A stretch of 64,000 nt of DNA from Paracoccus onchidii (GCF_028294535.1 NZ_JAQBIE010000003.1:124001-188000); one strand, 5' to 3'. Positions 49,587-59,889 are shown, counted from the stretch's first letter. Notes: generated from the letters alone by a model not told the origin. A program made the numbers and translations.

Positions 49587-49638
49587 CCTTCCGCCGAGAT
49601 TTTTGCAACCGGCAACCTCTCGTGGCGGGTGCGGAAGG
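49587..49638 (+). ncRNA. Structured 5' leader of rpsF (possible S6:S18 autoregulatory element)
   Basis: CCTTCCGC (49587-49594) pairs with GCGGAAGG (49631-49638). Immediately inside, CGAGA (49595-49599) pairs with TCTCG (49618-49622), leaving an eight-base one-sided bulge TGGCGGGT, and TTGC (49603-49606) pairs with GCAA (49612-49615) under an AACCG loop. Autoregulatory leaders that bind the S6:S18 dimer are known before rpsF in many bacteria; whether this one is of that class needs a covariance model. Confidence 0.55.
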
Positions 49639-49680
49639 CCAAACCCCGCCTGTGAAGTCGCCCATGATGAAAGGGATGCC

Positions 49681-50043
49681 ATGCCTCTGTACGAGCATGT
49701 GCTGATCGCCCGCCAGGACCTGTCGAACACGCAGGCCGAAGGGCTGATCGAACACTTTTCGACCGTTCTCGCCGACAATGGCGGCAAGGTCGTCGACAAC
49801 GAATACTGGGGTGTCCGCACCCTCGCCTACAAGATCAACAAGAACCGCAAGGGCCACTATGCCTTCCTGCGCACCGAATCGCCTTCGGCTGCCGTTCAGG
49901 AAATGGAGCGTCTGGCCCGTCTGCATGACGATGTGATGCGTGTCATGACCATCCGCGTCGATGAGCACCAGGAAGGTCCGTCGGTGCAGATGCAAAAGCG
50001 CGAAGAACGTGGCGATCGCCGCGAACGTCGCGACCGGAACTGA
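49681..50043 (+). CDS. rpsF: 30S ribosomal protein S6
   Basis: The 120-residue S6 protein, MPLYEHVLIARQDLSNTQAE at the start, with GGKVVDNEYWGVRTLAYKIN and KGHYAFLRTESPSAAVQEME in the core and a basic, acidic-mixed tail (KREERGDRRERRDRN). AAAGGGAT lies before ATG 49681; upstream in-frame starts would translate the leader. First of rpsF-rpsR-rplI. Confidence 0.98.
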   Translation: MPLYEHVLIARQDLSNTQAEGLIEHFSTVLADNGGKVVDNEYWGVRTLAYKINKNRKGHYAFLRTESPSAAVQEMERLARLHDDVMRVMTIRVDEHQEGPSVQMQKREERGDRRERRDRN

Positions 50044-50056
50044 GGAGATCTGAACC

Positions 50057-50284
50057 ATGGCGAACAAACCGTTCTTCCGTCGTCGCAAGGTCTGCCCGTT
50101 CTCGGGTGAAAATGCGCCGAAAATCGATTACAAGGACACGCGTCTGCTGCAGCGTTACATTTCCGAACGCGGCAAGATCGTGCCTTCGCGTATCACCGCC
50201 GTCTCGGCAAAGAAGCAGCGTGAACTGGCCCGTGCCATCAAGCGCGCCCGCTTCCTCGCCCTGCTGCCCTATGTCGTGAAGTAA
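50057..50284 (+). CDS. rpsR: 30S ribosomal protein S18
   Basis: The 75-residue S18 protein: [20 protein letters not shown] at the start with the CPF motif, [20 protein letters not shown] and [20 protein letters not shown]. It lies 13 bases after rpsF and 12 before rplI; a GAGGAG-like site precedes it. Confidence 0.98.
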   Translation: MANKPFFRRRKVCPFSGENAPKIDYKDTRLLQRYISERGKIVPSRITAVSAKKQRELARAIKRARFLALLPYVVK

Positions 50285-50296
50285 GGAGACCTGATC

Positions 50297-50881
50297 ATGC
50301 AAGTCATCCTTTTGGAACGCGTGGCCAAGCTGGGCCAGATGGGCGAAGTGGTAAAGGTCAAGGAAGGTTACGCCCGTAACTTCCTGCTGCCCCAGGGCAA
50401 GGCCCTGCGCGCATCCGACGCAAACATCGCCGCTTTCGAGGACCGCAAGGTTCAGCTGGAAGCCCGCAACGCCGAAACCAAGGCCGAGGCACAGAAAGTT
50501 GCCGACAAGCTGAACGGCGAAGCCTTCGTCATCATTCGTTCGGCATCCGATTCGGGCGCGCTGTACGGGTCGGTGACCACCCGTGACGCAGCCGATTCGG
50601 CCACCGAGGCCGGCTTCACGGTCGATCGCAAACAGGTCGTTCTGCGTTCGCCCATCAAAGAACTGGGCCTGCATGACGTCGCCGTCGTGCTGCACCCCGA
50701 AGTCGAAGCCACGATCACGCTGAACGTTGCGCGTTCGAACGAAGAAGCCGAACTTCAGGCGCAGGGCAAATCCATTCAGGATCTGGCCGCTGAAGCCGAC
50801 GCAGAAGCCGAATTCGAGATCGCCGAACTGTTCGACGACATCGGCGGCGCATCGTCGGACGAAGAAGGCGAAGACGCCTGA
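50297..50881 (+). CDS. rplI: 50S ribosomal protein L9
   Basis: The 194-residue L9 protein: [40 protein letters not shown] in the N-terminal RNA-binding lobe, a long central helix, and the C-terminal lobe with [16 protein letters not shown] and [20 protein letters not shown]. An acidic tail of about 40 residues ([20 protein letters not shown] and beyond) is longer than in E. coli L9 but usual in Rhodobacteraceae. A terminator follows. Confidence 0.98.
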   Translation: MQVILLERVAKLGQMGEVVKVKEGYARNFLLPQGKALRASDANIAAFEDRKVQLEARNAETKAEAQKVADKLNGEAFVIIRSASDSGALYGSVTTRDAADSATEAGFTVDRKQVVLRSPIKELGLHDVAVVLHPEVEATITLNVARSNEEAELQAQGKSIQDLAAEADAEAEFEIAELFDDIGGASSDEEGEDA

Positions 50882-50912
50882 TCGCCTGAACAACGCGATG
50901 AACCACACTGTT

Positions 50913-50949
50913 TCGCCGTGCCGGTCCCCCGGCGCGGCGATTTTCTTTT
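50913..50949 (+). terminator. Intrinsic terminator of rpsF-rpsR-rplI
   Basis: TCGCCGTGCCGG (50913-50924) pairs with CCGGCGCGGCGA (50929-50940), 12 bp with one G-T wobble and a four-base loop, followed by TTTTCTTTT. Confidence 0.92.
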
Positions 50950-51000
50950 GCCGGGGCTTTGCATTTCATGACAGGGTTCATGATACGATTTGACCGTCGG

Positions 51001-51030
51001 CAAGGGTTGTGACACAGGCGCGCAACCTTG
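51001..51030 (+). promoter_or_regulatory. Leader hairpin before the homocysteine methyltransferase gene
   Basis: CAAGGGTTG (51001-51009) pairs with CAACCTTG (51023-51030) with one bulged G, 25 bases before the start codon. It does not match the SAM-II or SAM/SAH riboswitch sequences I know, so a regulatory role is only possible. Confidence 0.35.
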
Positions 51031-51055
51031 ATGCGATGAATCCGAGGATATGCTG

Positions 51056-52066
51056 ATGACCGATTCCCTGACCCGTCTATTGTCGGAACGCGACTGGTTG
51101 CTGGCTGATGGGGCTACCGGAACAACCCTGTTCAACATGGGCCTGGAATTGGGCGAGCCGCCGGAATTGTGGAACACCGAACATCCCGACCGGATTCGCA
51201 GGTTATATGCCGGCGCGGTCGATGCCGGTTCGGACCTGTTCCTGACCAACAGCTTTGGCGGAAATGCCAGCCGGCTGCGGTTGCACAAGGCTGACTCCCG
51301 CGTTGCCGAGTTGAACCGCGCTGCCGCTGAACTGGCACGCGAGGTCGCCGACGGCAGTGGCCGCAAGGTGATCGTGGCCGGCAGCATCGGCCCCACCGGA
51401 GAGATCATGTCCCCTATGGGCACGCTGACCCATGAAGCGGCAGTTGCCATGTTTCACGAACAGGCCGAGGCCCTGAAAGACGGTGGCGCGGATGTGCTGT
51501 GGGTCGAGACCATCAGCGCAGCCGAAGAATTTCGCGCTGCCGCCGAGGCCGCAAGCCTGGTCGATATGCCCTGGTGCGGCACCATGAGCTTTGACACCGC
51601 CGGCCGGACCATGATGGGCCTGACCTCGGCCCAGCTGTCGTCTCTGGTGGAAAAGCTGCCCAATCCGCCGGTCGCATATGGGGCCAATTGCGGTGTCGGT
51701 GCCTCGGACCTGCTGCGCACCGTGACCGGATTTCTGGCGTCAGGAAGCGAACGGCCCATCATCGCCAAAGGCAATGCCGGTATCCCCCGATTCGAGGCCG
51801 GTCACATCCATTACAATGGCACGCCTGACCTGATGGCCGATTATGCCTGTCTTGCCCGCGATATGGGCGTGCGCGTCATCGGCGGCTGCTGCGGCACCAT
51901 GCCGGAACATCTGCGCGCCATGCGCGAGGCGTTGGAAACCCGACCGCGCGGCAACCGCCCTTCGTTGGAAGTCATTGCCGAACATCTTGGCGGGTTCAGC
52001 TCTGTCAGTGATGGAACCGACGATGCCGGCCCCACCCGCGAGCGTCGCGGCCGCCGCCGGGGATGA
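51056..52066 (+). CDS. bmt: Cobalamin-dependent or betaine homocysteine S-methyltransferase (split MetH Hcy domain)
   Basis: A 336-residue homocysteine methyltransferase domain protein. The zinc ligands are visible as GANCGVG and GGCCGTMPEH; other hallmarks are DGATGTTLFNMGLELGEPPE, LTNSFGGNASRLRLHKADSR and AGSIGPTGEIMSPMGTLT. Databases usually call it betaine-homocysteine methyltransferase. In Phaeobacter inhibens a protein of this type was shown to be the homocysteine part of a split methionine synthase (from memory of high-throughput genetics work), and a matching B12-binding protein lies at 53290. GAGGA is seven bases before ATG 51056; ATG 51050 is worse placed. Confidence 0.85.
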   Translation: MTDSLTRLLSERDWLLADGATGTTLFNMGLELGEPPELWNTEHPDRIRRLYAGAVDAGSDLFLTNSFGGNASRLRLHKADSRVAELNRAAAELAREVADGSGRKVIVAGSIGPTGEIMSPMGTLTHEAAVAMFHEQAEALKDGGADVLWVETISAAEEFRAAAEAASLVDMPWCGTMSFDTAGRTMMGLTSAQLSSLVEKLPNPPVAYGANCGVGASDLLRTVTGFLASGSERPIIAKGNAGIPRFEAGHIHYNGTPDLMADYACLARDMGVRVIGGCCGTMPEHLRAMREALETRPRGNRPSLEVIAEHLGGFSSVSDGTDDAGPTRERRGRRRG

Positions 52067-52070
52067 TCGG

Positions 52071-53156
52071 TCAAAACAGCGACATCTGATCCCCACTGCG
52101 CGGCGGGGGGCCAAAACGCGTGCAGTCAAGCGCGGGCATCCCCTGTTGATAGCCAAGCCGACGCCGGGCCAATCGAAAACGCTGCTGCGCAAGCTCGGCT
52201 TCGATACCTTCGCCCCGAAAGCGATGGCCAAAACGCGGATCATTGTCGCGACCGCCCCGCATCGCCTGCACGCGGTTCATCACATGCGCCGCCATATCCG
52301 GCCTGTGCCGGTCCAGCCAGTCGCGAAACAGCGGGGCAACCTCATGCGGCAGACGCAAGGGGATCATGCTGGCCGTCGTGGCCCCGGCATCGCGGGCAGC
52401 CGTCAGGATGGCCTCGATCTCGGGCTCGGTCAGCACCGGGATCACCGGCGCCACCATGACCCGAACCGGAACGCCCGCTCGCGCCAGATCATGAATCATC
52501 CGCAAACGGGTGTGTGGTGCGGGTGCGCGCGGTTCAAGCGAACGCGCCAAGCCGGCGTCCAGCGTCGTCAGGCTGATGCCGATCAGGGCCTGATTGCGCG
52601 CGGCCATCTCGGCCCACAGATCCAGATCGCGCAAGACCGTGTGACCGCGCGTCACCAGCGTGGCCGGATGATTCCAGTCGCGCAGCACCCGCAAGACAGC
52701 CGGCATGATCTTCAGCTTTGCCTCGATCGGCTGATAGGGATCCGTGTTCGTCCCAAGTGCGATCGGAGCGGGCCTGTAGGACCGGCGACCCAGTTCGCGT
52801 TCCAGCAATTGCGCCGCATCCGGCTTGGCCGTGATTCTGGTCTCGAAATCCAGTCCGGGCGAAAGACCCAGATAGGCATGGCTGGGCCGCGCATAGCAAT
52901 AGACACAGCCATGCTCGCAACCGCGATACGGGTTGACCGACCGGTCAAAGGAAATATCGGGCGAATCGTTGCGTGTAATGATGCTGCGGGGGTGTTCCGT
53001 GGCAATCTCGGTGCACAACAGCCGGGTTTCCTCGACCAGATCCCAGCCATCCGATTCCCATTCCCGCCGCTGGGTTTCGAAACGCCCCTCGGGCCGGCTG
53101 GCGGCACCGCGGGCCTTCAATCTTTCCTTGGGATCCTGTGGCGGCAACATCATCAC
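52071..53156 (-). CDS. PA0069 family radical SAM protein
   Basis: A 361-residue radical SAM protein related to the SplB/Rv2578c group. The cluster motif CEHGCVYCYARP (C-x3-C-x2-C) follows SVNPYRGC near residue 80, with IALGTNTDPYQPIEAKLKIM and TLVTRGHTVLRDLDLW downstream. It begins MMMLPPQDPKERLKARGAAS and carries RRGAASRPEGRFET-like residues common to the family. The reaction is not established; some relatives have been suggested to act on nucleic acids. It is convergent with the homocysteine methyltransferase gene with a four-base gap. Confidence 0.9.
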   Translation of the reverse strand: MMMLPPQDPKERLKARGAASRPEGRFETQRREWESDGWDLVEETRLLCTEIATEHPRSIITRNDSPDISFDRSVNPYRGCEHGCVYCYARPSHAYLGLSPGLDFETRITAKPDAAQLLERELGRRSYRPAPIALGTNTDPYQPIEAKLKIMPAVLRVLRDWNHPATLVTRGHTVLRDLDLWAEMAARNQALIGISLTTLDAGLARSLEPRAPAPHTRLRMIHDLARAGVPVRVMVAPVIPVLTEPEIEAILTAARDAGATTASMIPLRLPHEVAPLFRDWLDRHRPDMAAHVMNRVQAMRGGRDNDPRFGHRFRGEGIEAELAQQRFRLARRRLGYQQGMPALDCTRFGPPPRSGDQMSLF

Positions 53157-53289
53157 AGATTAGAACATTAGAAGAACATTTGCCAGCGATTCGCACCAGA
53201 GGTCGCGTCATGAACATGAGATGTCGTTTTGTGTCACTCGGTCATCCCGATCCGAGGCAACGCTGAACATATCCAGCAGGAGCCGCGAC

Positions 53290-53994
<705 letters not shown>

Positions 53995-54082
53995 AATCGC
54001 CGGAAATTCCGCCAAGCGTTGAAATCTTGCGACACTGGGCACAAGTTTCAGGCTGCAAGCAACGCAAGATGCAGGATTTCTC

Positions 54083-54955
54083 ATGAGCGATGAATACACT
54101 CCGCCAAAGGTCTGGACCTGGAACAAGGATAACGGCGGCACCTTCGCCAGCATAAACCGCCCCGTTTCTGGCCCGACCCATGACAAGGATCTGCCGGTCG
54201 GCAAACACCCGCTGCAGCTTTATTCGCTGGCAACGCCGAACGGGCAAAAAGTCACGATCATGCTGGAAGAGCTGCTGGCGCTTGGGCATTCCGGTGCCGA
54301 ATATGACGCGTGGCTGATCAAGATCGGCGATGGCGATCAGTTCTCCAGCGGTTTTGTCGGTGCCAATCCGAATTCCAAGATTCCCGCGCTGATGGACCAT
54401 TCCGTGTCCCCTGCCCGCCGCGTCTTCGAATCGGGCGCGATCCTTTTGTATCTGGCCGAGAAATTCGACGCTTTCCTGCCCAATGACCCCGCAGCACGCA
54501 CCGAGGCCTTGAACTGGTTGTTCTGGCAGATGGGAGCAGGCCCGTTCCTCGGGGGCGGGTTCGGGCATTTCTATCATTACGCGCCGGTCAAGATCGAATA
54601 TGCCATCGACCGCTTCACCATGGAGGTGAAACGCCAGCTGGACGTTCTGGACAAGCATCTGGCCGAGAATCGCTTTATGGCAGGCGAAGAATACTCGATT
54701 GCCGATATGGCGATCTGGCCGTGGTATGGTCGCCTCGTCGTCGGCGGCGCCTATGGCGATGCATCGACATTCATCGAGGCAGACACCTACAAGAACGTGC
54801 TGCGCTGGCAGGCCGAGGTCGCGGCGCGCCCAGCTGCCCAACGCGGTGCCATGGTCAACAAGACCTCGGGCGAACTATCCGAACAATTGCACGAACGCCA
54901 TGATGCGTCGGATTTCGACACCCGCACACAGGACAAGCTGGAACCGCAGTCCTGA
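54083..54955 (+). CDS. yghU: YghU-like glutathione S-transferase (Nu class)
   Basis: A 290-residue GST of the E. coli YghU/YfcG Nu class, which has disulfide-bond reductase activity and binds two glutathiones. It starts YTPPKVWTWNKDNGGTFASI, with NRPVSGPTHDKDLPVGKHPL and LYSLATPNGQKVTIMLEELL in the thioredoxin-fold half, GANPNSKIPALMDHS and FESGAILLYLAEKF for glutathione contact, and the helical half with MAGEEYSIADMAIWPWYGRL. It ends at a strong bidirectional terminator. Confidence 0.95.
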   Translation: MSDEYTPPKVWTWNKDNGGTFASINRPVSGPTHDKDLPVGKHPLQLYSLATPNGQKVTIMLEELLALGHSGAEYDAWLIKIGDGDQFSSGFVGANPNSKIPALMDHSVSPARRVFESGAILLYLAEKFDAFLPNDPAARTEALNWLFWQMGAGPFLGGGFGHFYHYAPVKIEYAIDRFTMEVKRQLDVLDKHLAENRFMAGEEYSIADMAIWPWYGRLVVGGAYGDASTFIEADTYKNVLRWQAEVAARPAAQRGAMVNKTSGELSEQLHERHDASDFDTRTQDKLEPQS

Positions 54956-54960
54956 AATCA

Positions 54961-54997
54961 AAAAAAGCCCGGCATTTGCCGGGCTTTTTCTTTTTTT
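54961..54997. terminator. Bidirectional intrinsic terminator between yghU and ilvC
   Basis: AAAAAAGCCCGGCA and TGCCGGGCTTTTTC form a near-perfect stem with a two-base loop; T-tracts stand on both strands (TTTTTCTTTTTTT on plus, TTTTTTGA on minus). It serves both convergent genes. Confidence 0.95.
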
Positions 54998-55003
54998 GTC
55001 AGA

Positions 55004-56140
<1,137 letters not shown>

Positions 56141-56154
56141 TTATGATGAAATTC

Positions 56155-56610
56155 ATGCCCGACAGCACGGATCGCCGCATTCTGCGCCAGCTTCTGGCCG
56201 ATCCTTCGGCATCAAATGCCCAACTTGCCGAGCGTGCGGGCGTGACCTCGGCCAGCCTGTGGCGGCGGCTGGAACGGCTGCGCGAAGAAGGCGTTCTCAG
56301 CGGCGTACAAGCCCGGATCGATTGGCGTGCCCTGGGATGGGAGGTCGAGGTCAGCCTGCGCTTTACCCTGGACAAGACCGATCCGCGTGCCTTCGACGAC
56401 TTTCTGGCCGCCCTGCGCGAAGTGCCCGAAGTGACCGAAATCCAAAGCTTTCTGGGCAGCGTCGATTGGCGCGCGACCGTCATCGCCCGTGACATGGCGC
56501 ATTGGCAGCAGGTCTATCGCGACCGCATCCTGACCCTGCCGCATATTTCTGAACTGGACGCGCTGATGTTGGTCTCGACGATCAAGGTCAGCGAGGAACT
56601 GCCGCTGTGA
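56155..56610 (+). CDS. Lrp/AsnC family transcriptional regulator 1
   Basis: A 151-residue Lrp-type regulator: winged helix at 3-60 (DSTDRRILRQLLADPSASNA, LAERAGVTSASLWRRLERLR) and an AsnC ligand domain at about 68-145. MPDSTDRRIL at 56155 is the usual Lrp start; ATG 56143 in the same frame adds MMKF and cannot be excluded, since neither has a clear ribosome site. It is divergent from ilvC across about 120 bases and overlaps the second regulator by four bases. Control of branched-chain amino acid genes is inferred from position. Confidence 0.9.
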   Translation: MPDSTDRRILRQLLADPSASNAQLAERAGVTSASLWRRLERLREEGVLSGVQARIDWRALGWEVEVSLRFTLDKTDPRAFDDFLAALREVPEVTEIQSFLGSVDWRATVIARDMAHWQQVYRDRILTLPHISELDALMLVSTIKVSEELPL

Positions 56611-57068
56611 CCGATCTGGACGCCACCGATCTGGCGATCCTGCGCCTTCTGGCCCAGGATGCGACCCGCAGCGCCGCCGACATTGGCCGCGCCGTCGGCA
56701 TCGGCCAACCCGCCGCCTGGCGACGCATCCGCCGCCTGACCGATCAGGGCGTCATTACGGGGCGGCGCGTGGTGGTGGATGCCGCCGCGCTTGGCTTTGG
56801 CGTAACCGTGTTTCTGGGGATCAAGCTGGCCGCAAAGGGCCGCATCAGCCTTGAGGATTTCGAACGCGCCGTCACCGCCATCCCCGAGGTTCAGGTGGTG
56901 CAGCACGTTCTGGGCCAGTTCGATTACCGCCTGCGCATCACCGCCCGCGACATCAGCGATTTCGAACGCATCCTGCGCCGCCGCATCATGACCCTGCCCG
57001 GCGTCGGTCAGGTCGAGGCGAATGTGATGCTGTCCGAAGAACGCAGGCCGGGGCCGCTGGGGGCGTAA
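56607..57068 (+). CDS. Lrp/AsnC family transcriptional regulator 2
   Basis: A 153-residue paralogue of the preceding gene: LDATDLAILRLLAQDATRSA, DIGRAVGIGQPAAWRRIRRL in the winged helix, then the AsnC domain with FERAVTAIPEVQVVQHVLGQ and FDYRLRITARDISDFERILR. Translation starts at GTG 56607, which overlaps the upstream TGA (GTGA), so the two are made together and might form a hetero-oligomer. Their sequences are clearly different, so this is an old duplication. Confidence 0.92.
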   Translation: MTDLDATDLAILRLLAQDATRSAADIGRAVGIGQPAAWRRIRRLTDQGVITGRRVVVDAAALGFGVTVFLGIKLAAKGRISLEDFERAVTAIPEVQVVQHVLGQFDYRLRITARDISDFERILRRRIMTLPGVGQVEANVMLSEERRPGPLGA

Positions 57069-57085
57069 AGCACTGCCAACCCGAC

Positions 57086-57391
57086 CTAAGACGATCCGGG
57101 CGACATGCCGCGGCGCTTCAGCGCCTCGCCTTCTTGCAGGCCAACAAAGCGGTATACTCCGCGATCAACGATTTCCATGAACGATGGAAAATCGCACTTG
57201 GCCTTTTGTTCGTTGTTCCAGCAAAAATCGGTGGGGAGGATTGTTCCCTCGGCATTCAGGTCAGGATAAATTTGCTTGTAGCGCGAGAAATACTCTGATC
57301 GCGAAAACTCACGCCCGAAAGACAGCGCAACATCGTAATGCGCAAGCTGCACGGGCGTCAGATCTGCCAGATACCTGAACCGTTTCCCCAT
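57086..57391 (-). CDS. Small hypothetical protein, possible winged-helix fold
   Basis: A 101-residue protein I cannot assign. GGAGG eight bases before ATG 57391 makes translation convincing. It reads MGKRFRYLADLTPVQLAHYD, then FSRSEYFSRYKQIYPDLNAE, GTILPTDFCWNNEQKAKCDF, PSFMEIVDRGVYRFVGLQEG. The order helix - GTILPTDFC-N - PSF - RGVYRFVGL resembles small DNA-binding winged-helix modules with a C-terminal beta hairpin (Gly-x-Tyr-x-Phe-x-Gly) that occur alone or beside nuclease domains; this is a pattern impression only. It stands between ilvD and the Lrp pair and converges on the latter. Confidence 0.78.
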   Translation of the reverse strand: MGKRFRYLADLTPVQLAHYDVALSFGREFSRSEYFSRYKQIYPDLNAEGTILPTDFCWNNEQKAKCDFPSFMEIVDRGVYRFVGLQEGEALKRRGMSPGSS

Positions 57392-57460
57392 CGACCTCCT
57401 CCGACAATGGACGATGTCTTGGGTGAGGCCATGCAAGCCCCCCCAAGACATCAGTTCTGT

Positions 57461-59299
57461 TTACTCCGGGATCACCCGCACCGCGCCCTTGGCGGCGCTG
57501 GTGGTCATGGCGGCATAGGCGCGCAGCGCGGTCGAGACCTTGCGGGCGCGCGGTTTGGCGGGTTTCCAGCCCTCGGCCTCGCGTTTTTCGCGGCGGGCGG
57601 CCAGCGTGGCGTCGTCCACGACCAGTTCGATCTTGCGGTTCGGGATGTCGATCAGGATCGTGTCGCCCTGTTCGACCAGACCGATCGTGCCGCCTTCGGC
57701 CGCCTCGGGCGAGACATGGCCGATCGACAGCCCCGAGGACCCGCCCGAGAACCGCCCGTCCGTGACCAGCGCGCATGCCTTGCCCAGCCCCTTCGATTTC
57801 AGGTAGCTGGTCGGATACAGCATTTCCTGCATCCCCGGCCCACCGCGCGGCCCTTCATAGCGGATCAGCACGACCTCGCCCGGTTTGACCTTGCCGGTCA
57901 GGATGGCGCTGACGCTGTCGTCCTGACTTTCGAAGATATGGGCCGGCCCCTCGAATTTCAGGATGGATTCGTCCACGCCCGCCGTCTTCACGATGCAGCC
58001 ATCCTCGGCCAGGTTGCCATACAGCACCGCCAGACCGCCATCCTGCGAGAAGGCATGTTCCTTGGTGCGGATGACACCCTTTTCGCGGTCAAGATCGACC
58101 TCTTCGAAGCGCTGTTCCTGCGAGAAGGCGACCTGCGTCGGAACGCCCCCCGGCGCGGCGCGATAGAAATCATGCACGGTTGCGGATTCGGTGCGCTTGA
58201 CGTCCCAACGGTCCAGCGCCTCGGCCAGCGATGCGGCATGGACGCTGCCCACATCGGTCTTCAGCAGGCCCGCTCGGTCCAGTTCACCCAGAATGCCCAT
58301 GATGCCGCCCGCGCGGTGCACGTCCTCCATGTGGACGTCATCCTTGGCGGGGGCGACCTTGCACAGAACCGGCACGCCGCGCGACAGGCGGTCGATGTCG
58401 GACATGGTGAAGTCGATCCCGGCCTCGTGGGCCGCGGCCAGCAGGTGCAGCACGGTGTTGGTCGACCCGCCCATGGCGATGTCCAGCGTCATCGCGTTCT
58501 CGAACGCCTCGAAGCTGGCGATGTTGCGCGGCAGGACCGACGCGTCGTCACCTTCGTAGTAGCGGCGTGCAAGATCGACGATCAGGTGACCGGCCTCGAC
58601 GAACAGGCGCTTGCGGTCGGCATGGGTGGCCAGCGTGGACCCGTTCCCCGGCAGCGCAAGGCCAAGCGCCTCGGTCAGGCAGTTCATCGAGTTCGCGGTG
58701 AACATGCCCGAACAGGACCCGCAGGTCGGGCATGCCGAACGCTCGATCGCCTCGACCTGTTCGTCGGAATAGGCGTCGTCGGCGGCGGCGACCATGGCAT
58801 CGACCAGATCCAGCGCCTTCAGCTTGCCATCCTCCAGCACCAGCTTGCCGGCCTCCATCGGGCCGCCCGACACGAAGACGACCGGGATATTCAGGCGCAG
58901 CGCGGCCATCAGCATGCCCGGCGTGATCTTGTCGCAATTGCTGATGCAGACCATCGCGTCGGCGCAATGCGCGTTGACCATGTATTCGACCGAATCCGCG
59001 ATCACCTCACGCGAGGGCAGCGAATACAGCATGCCGTCATGGCCCATCGCGATGCCGTCATCGACGGCGATGGTGTTGAACTCTTTCGCGATGCCGCCGG
59101 CCGATTCGACCTCTCGTGCGACCATCTGGCCCAGATCCTTCAGGTGGACATGGCCGGGCACGAACTGGGTGAAGCTGTTGACGATGGCGATGATCGGCTT
59201 GCCGAAATCGCTGTCCTTCACGCCCGTCGCGCGCCACAGGCCACGGGCGCCGGCCATGTTGCGGCCATGGGTGGTGGTGCGGGAACGATAGGCAGGCAT
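57461..59299 (-). CDS. ilvD: Dihydroxy-acid dehydratase
   Basis: An iron-sulfur dehydratase for valine, leucine and isoleucine synthesis. The 612-residue E. coli-type protein starts [20 protein letters not shown] and shows the cluster cysteines in [19 protein letters not shown] and [20 protein letters not shown], plus [20 protein letters not shown] near the C-terminus. ilvC is 1.4 kb away on the same strand, with the Lrp pair and a small gene between them. Third positions are very G/C-rich, in keeping with high expression. Confidence 0.98.
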   Translation of the reverse strand: MPAYRSRTTTHGRNMAGARGLWRATGVKDSDFGKPIIAIVNSFTQFVPGHVHLKDLGQMVAREVESAGGIAKEFNTIAVDDGIAMGHDGMLYSLPSREVIADSVEYMVNAHCADAMVCISNCDKITPGMLMAALRLNIPVVFVSGGPMEAGKLVLEDGKLKALDLVDAMVAAADDAYSDEQVEAIERSACPTCGSCSGMFTANSMNCLTEALGLALPGNGSTLATHADRKRLFVEAGHLIVDLARRYYEGDDASVLPRNIASFEAFENAMTLDIAMGGSTNTVLHLLAAAHEAGIDFTMSDIDRLSRGVPVLCKVAPAKDDVHMEDVHRAGGIMGILGELDRAGLLKTDVGSVHAASLAEALDRWDVKRTESATVHDFYRAAPGGVPTQVAFSQEQRFEEVDLDREKGVIRTKEHAFSQDGGLAVLYGNLAEDGCIVKTAGVDESILKFEGPAHIFESQDDSVSAILTGKVKPGEVVLIRYEGPRGGPGMQEMLYPTSYLKSKGLGKACALVTDGRFSGGSSGLSIGHVSPEAAEGGTIGLVEQGDTILIDIPNRKIELVVDDATLAARREKREAEGWKPAKPRARKVSTALRAYAAMTTSAAKGAVRVIPE

Positions 59300-59410
59300 A
59301 GCTATTCTCCTTTGGCTCGGCGCATGTCTTTACCATTGCTTGCACCGGAAGGAAATTGCCGAAATGCCCTTGGAAGCGGTGCAATCTGTCGCGAAGGGCG
59401 CCACCGCGCC

Positions 59411-59725
59411 CTAACTGGCCAGTTTCATCACGAGGATTCCGGCAACAATCAGCGCGGCAGCCGTCAGGCGCGCGGGTGTCACCGCATCACCGAACATGAC
59501 CACCCCAAGGACGAAACTGCCCACCGCGCCAATTCCGGTCCAGACCATATAGGCAGTGCCAAGCGGCAATTGTCGCATGGCAGCAGCCAATAGCCAAAAG
59601 GAAGCAATCATCCCGACAAGCATGACAGCGGTCGGCAATGGACGTGTGAAGCCAGCGGATTGTTTCATTGCGGTCGCCCAGACGATTTCGAGAAGTCCGG
59701 CGATAAAGAGCATGAGCCAGGACAT
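59411..59725 (-). CDS. sugE: SugE/Gdx-type small multidrug resistance protein (guanidinium exporter)
   Basis: A 104-residue four-helix SMR protein: MSWLMLFIAGLLEIVWATAM with the essential Glu13, KQSAGFTRPLPTAVMLVG, then LLAAAMRQLPLGTAYMVWTG and IGAVGSFVLGVVMFGD. The WATAMKxS and LGTAYxVWTGIGAVG stretches are characteristic of the Gdx (guanidinium/proton antiporter) subtype rather than EmrE. A two-hairpin element with ACGR loops at 59745-59790 on the same strand fits a guanidine-II riboswitch, which strongly supports guanidine export as the function. The start at 59725 follows AAAGG. Confidence 0.93.
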   Translation of the reverse strand: MSWLMLFIAGLLEIVWATAMKQSAGFTRPLPTAVMLVGMIASFWLLAAAMRQLPLGTAYMVWTGIGAVGSFVLGVVMFGDAVTPARLTAAALIVAGILVMKLAS

Positions 59726-59744
59726 GGGAACCTTTGGTCTCGGG

Positions 59745-59790
59745 GCCGGGCCGTCCCGGCGATACTTCCCATCCTGGGGAGGTCGTCCTC
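59745..59790 (-). ncRNA. Guanidine-II (mini-ykkC) riboswitch upstream of sugE
   Basis: Read on the minus strand: hairpin 1 is GAGG-ACGA-CCTC (59790-59779); after an 18-base linker, hairpin 2 is GCCGGG-ACGG-CCCGGC (59760-59745). Two stem-loops with ACGR tetraloops placed just before a SugE gene is the defining architecture of the guanidine-II class, in which two guanidine molecules dock the loops together. Hairpin 2 ends 20 bases before the sugE ATG, close to the AAAGG ribosome site, so translational control is likely. Stem 1 is only 4 bp, at the short end. Confidence 0.85.
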
Positions 59791-59861
59791 GGCGTAAGAA
59801 GATAGTTCCCGCCGCAGCACCGGTCAAGAGCTTCCGATGCGGCACGTGCCCCGCTGACAGA

Positions 59862-59885
59862 ATGGGTATTTGCGCGAAGAAGAAG
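59862..59885. repeat. Intergenic repeat ATGGGTATTTGCGCGAAGAAGAAG, copy 2
   Basis: Matches 36531-36555 except for one missing T. It ends four bases before the stop codon of the minus-strand ubiH-like gene at 59890, the same placement as copy 1 relative to holC. Confidence 0.75.
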
Positions 59886-59889
59886 GTGT

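Noticed and set aside
53237..53289. SAH or SAM/SAH riboswitch before the B12-binding protein gene
   Set aside because: A CTCGG/CCGAG stem and CCGAGG..CGCTG recall parts of the SAH class, but the second domain and conserved joining bases are not there.
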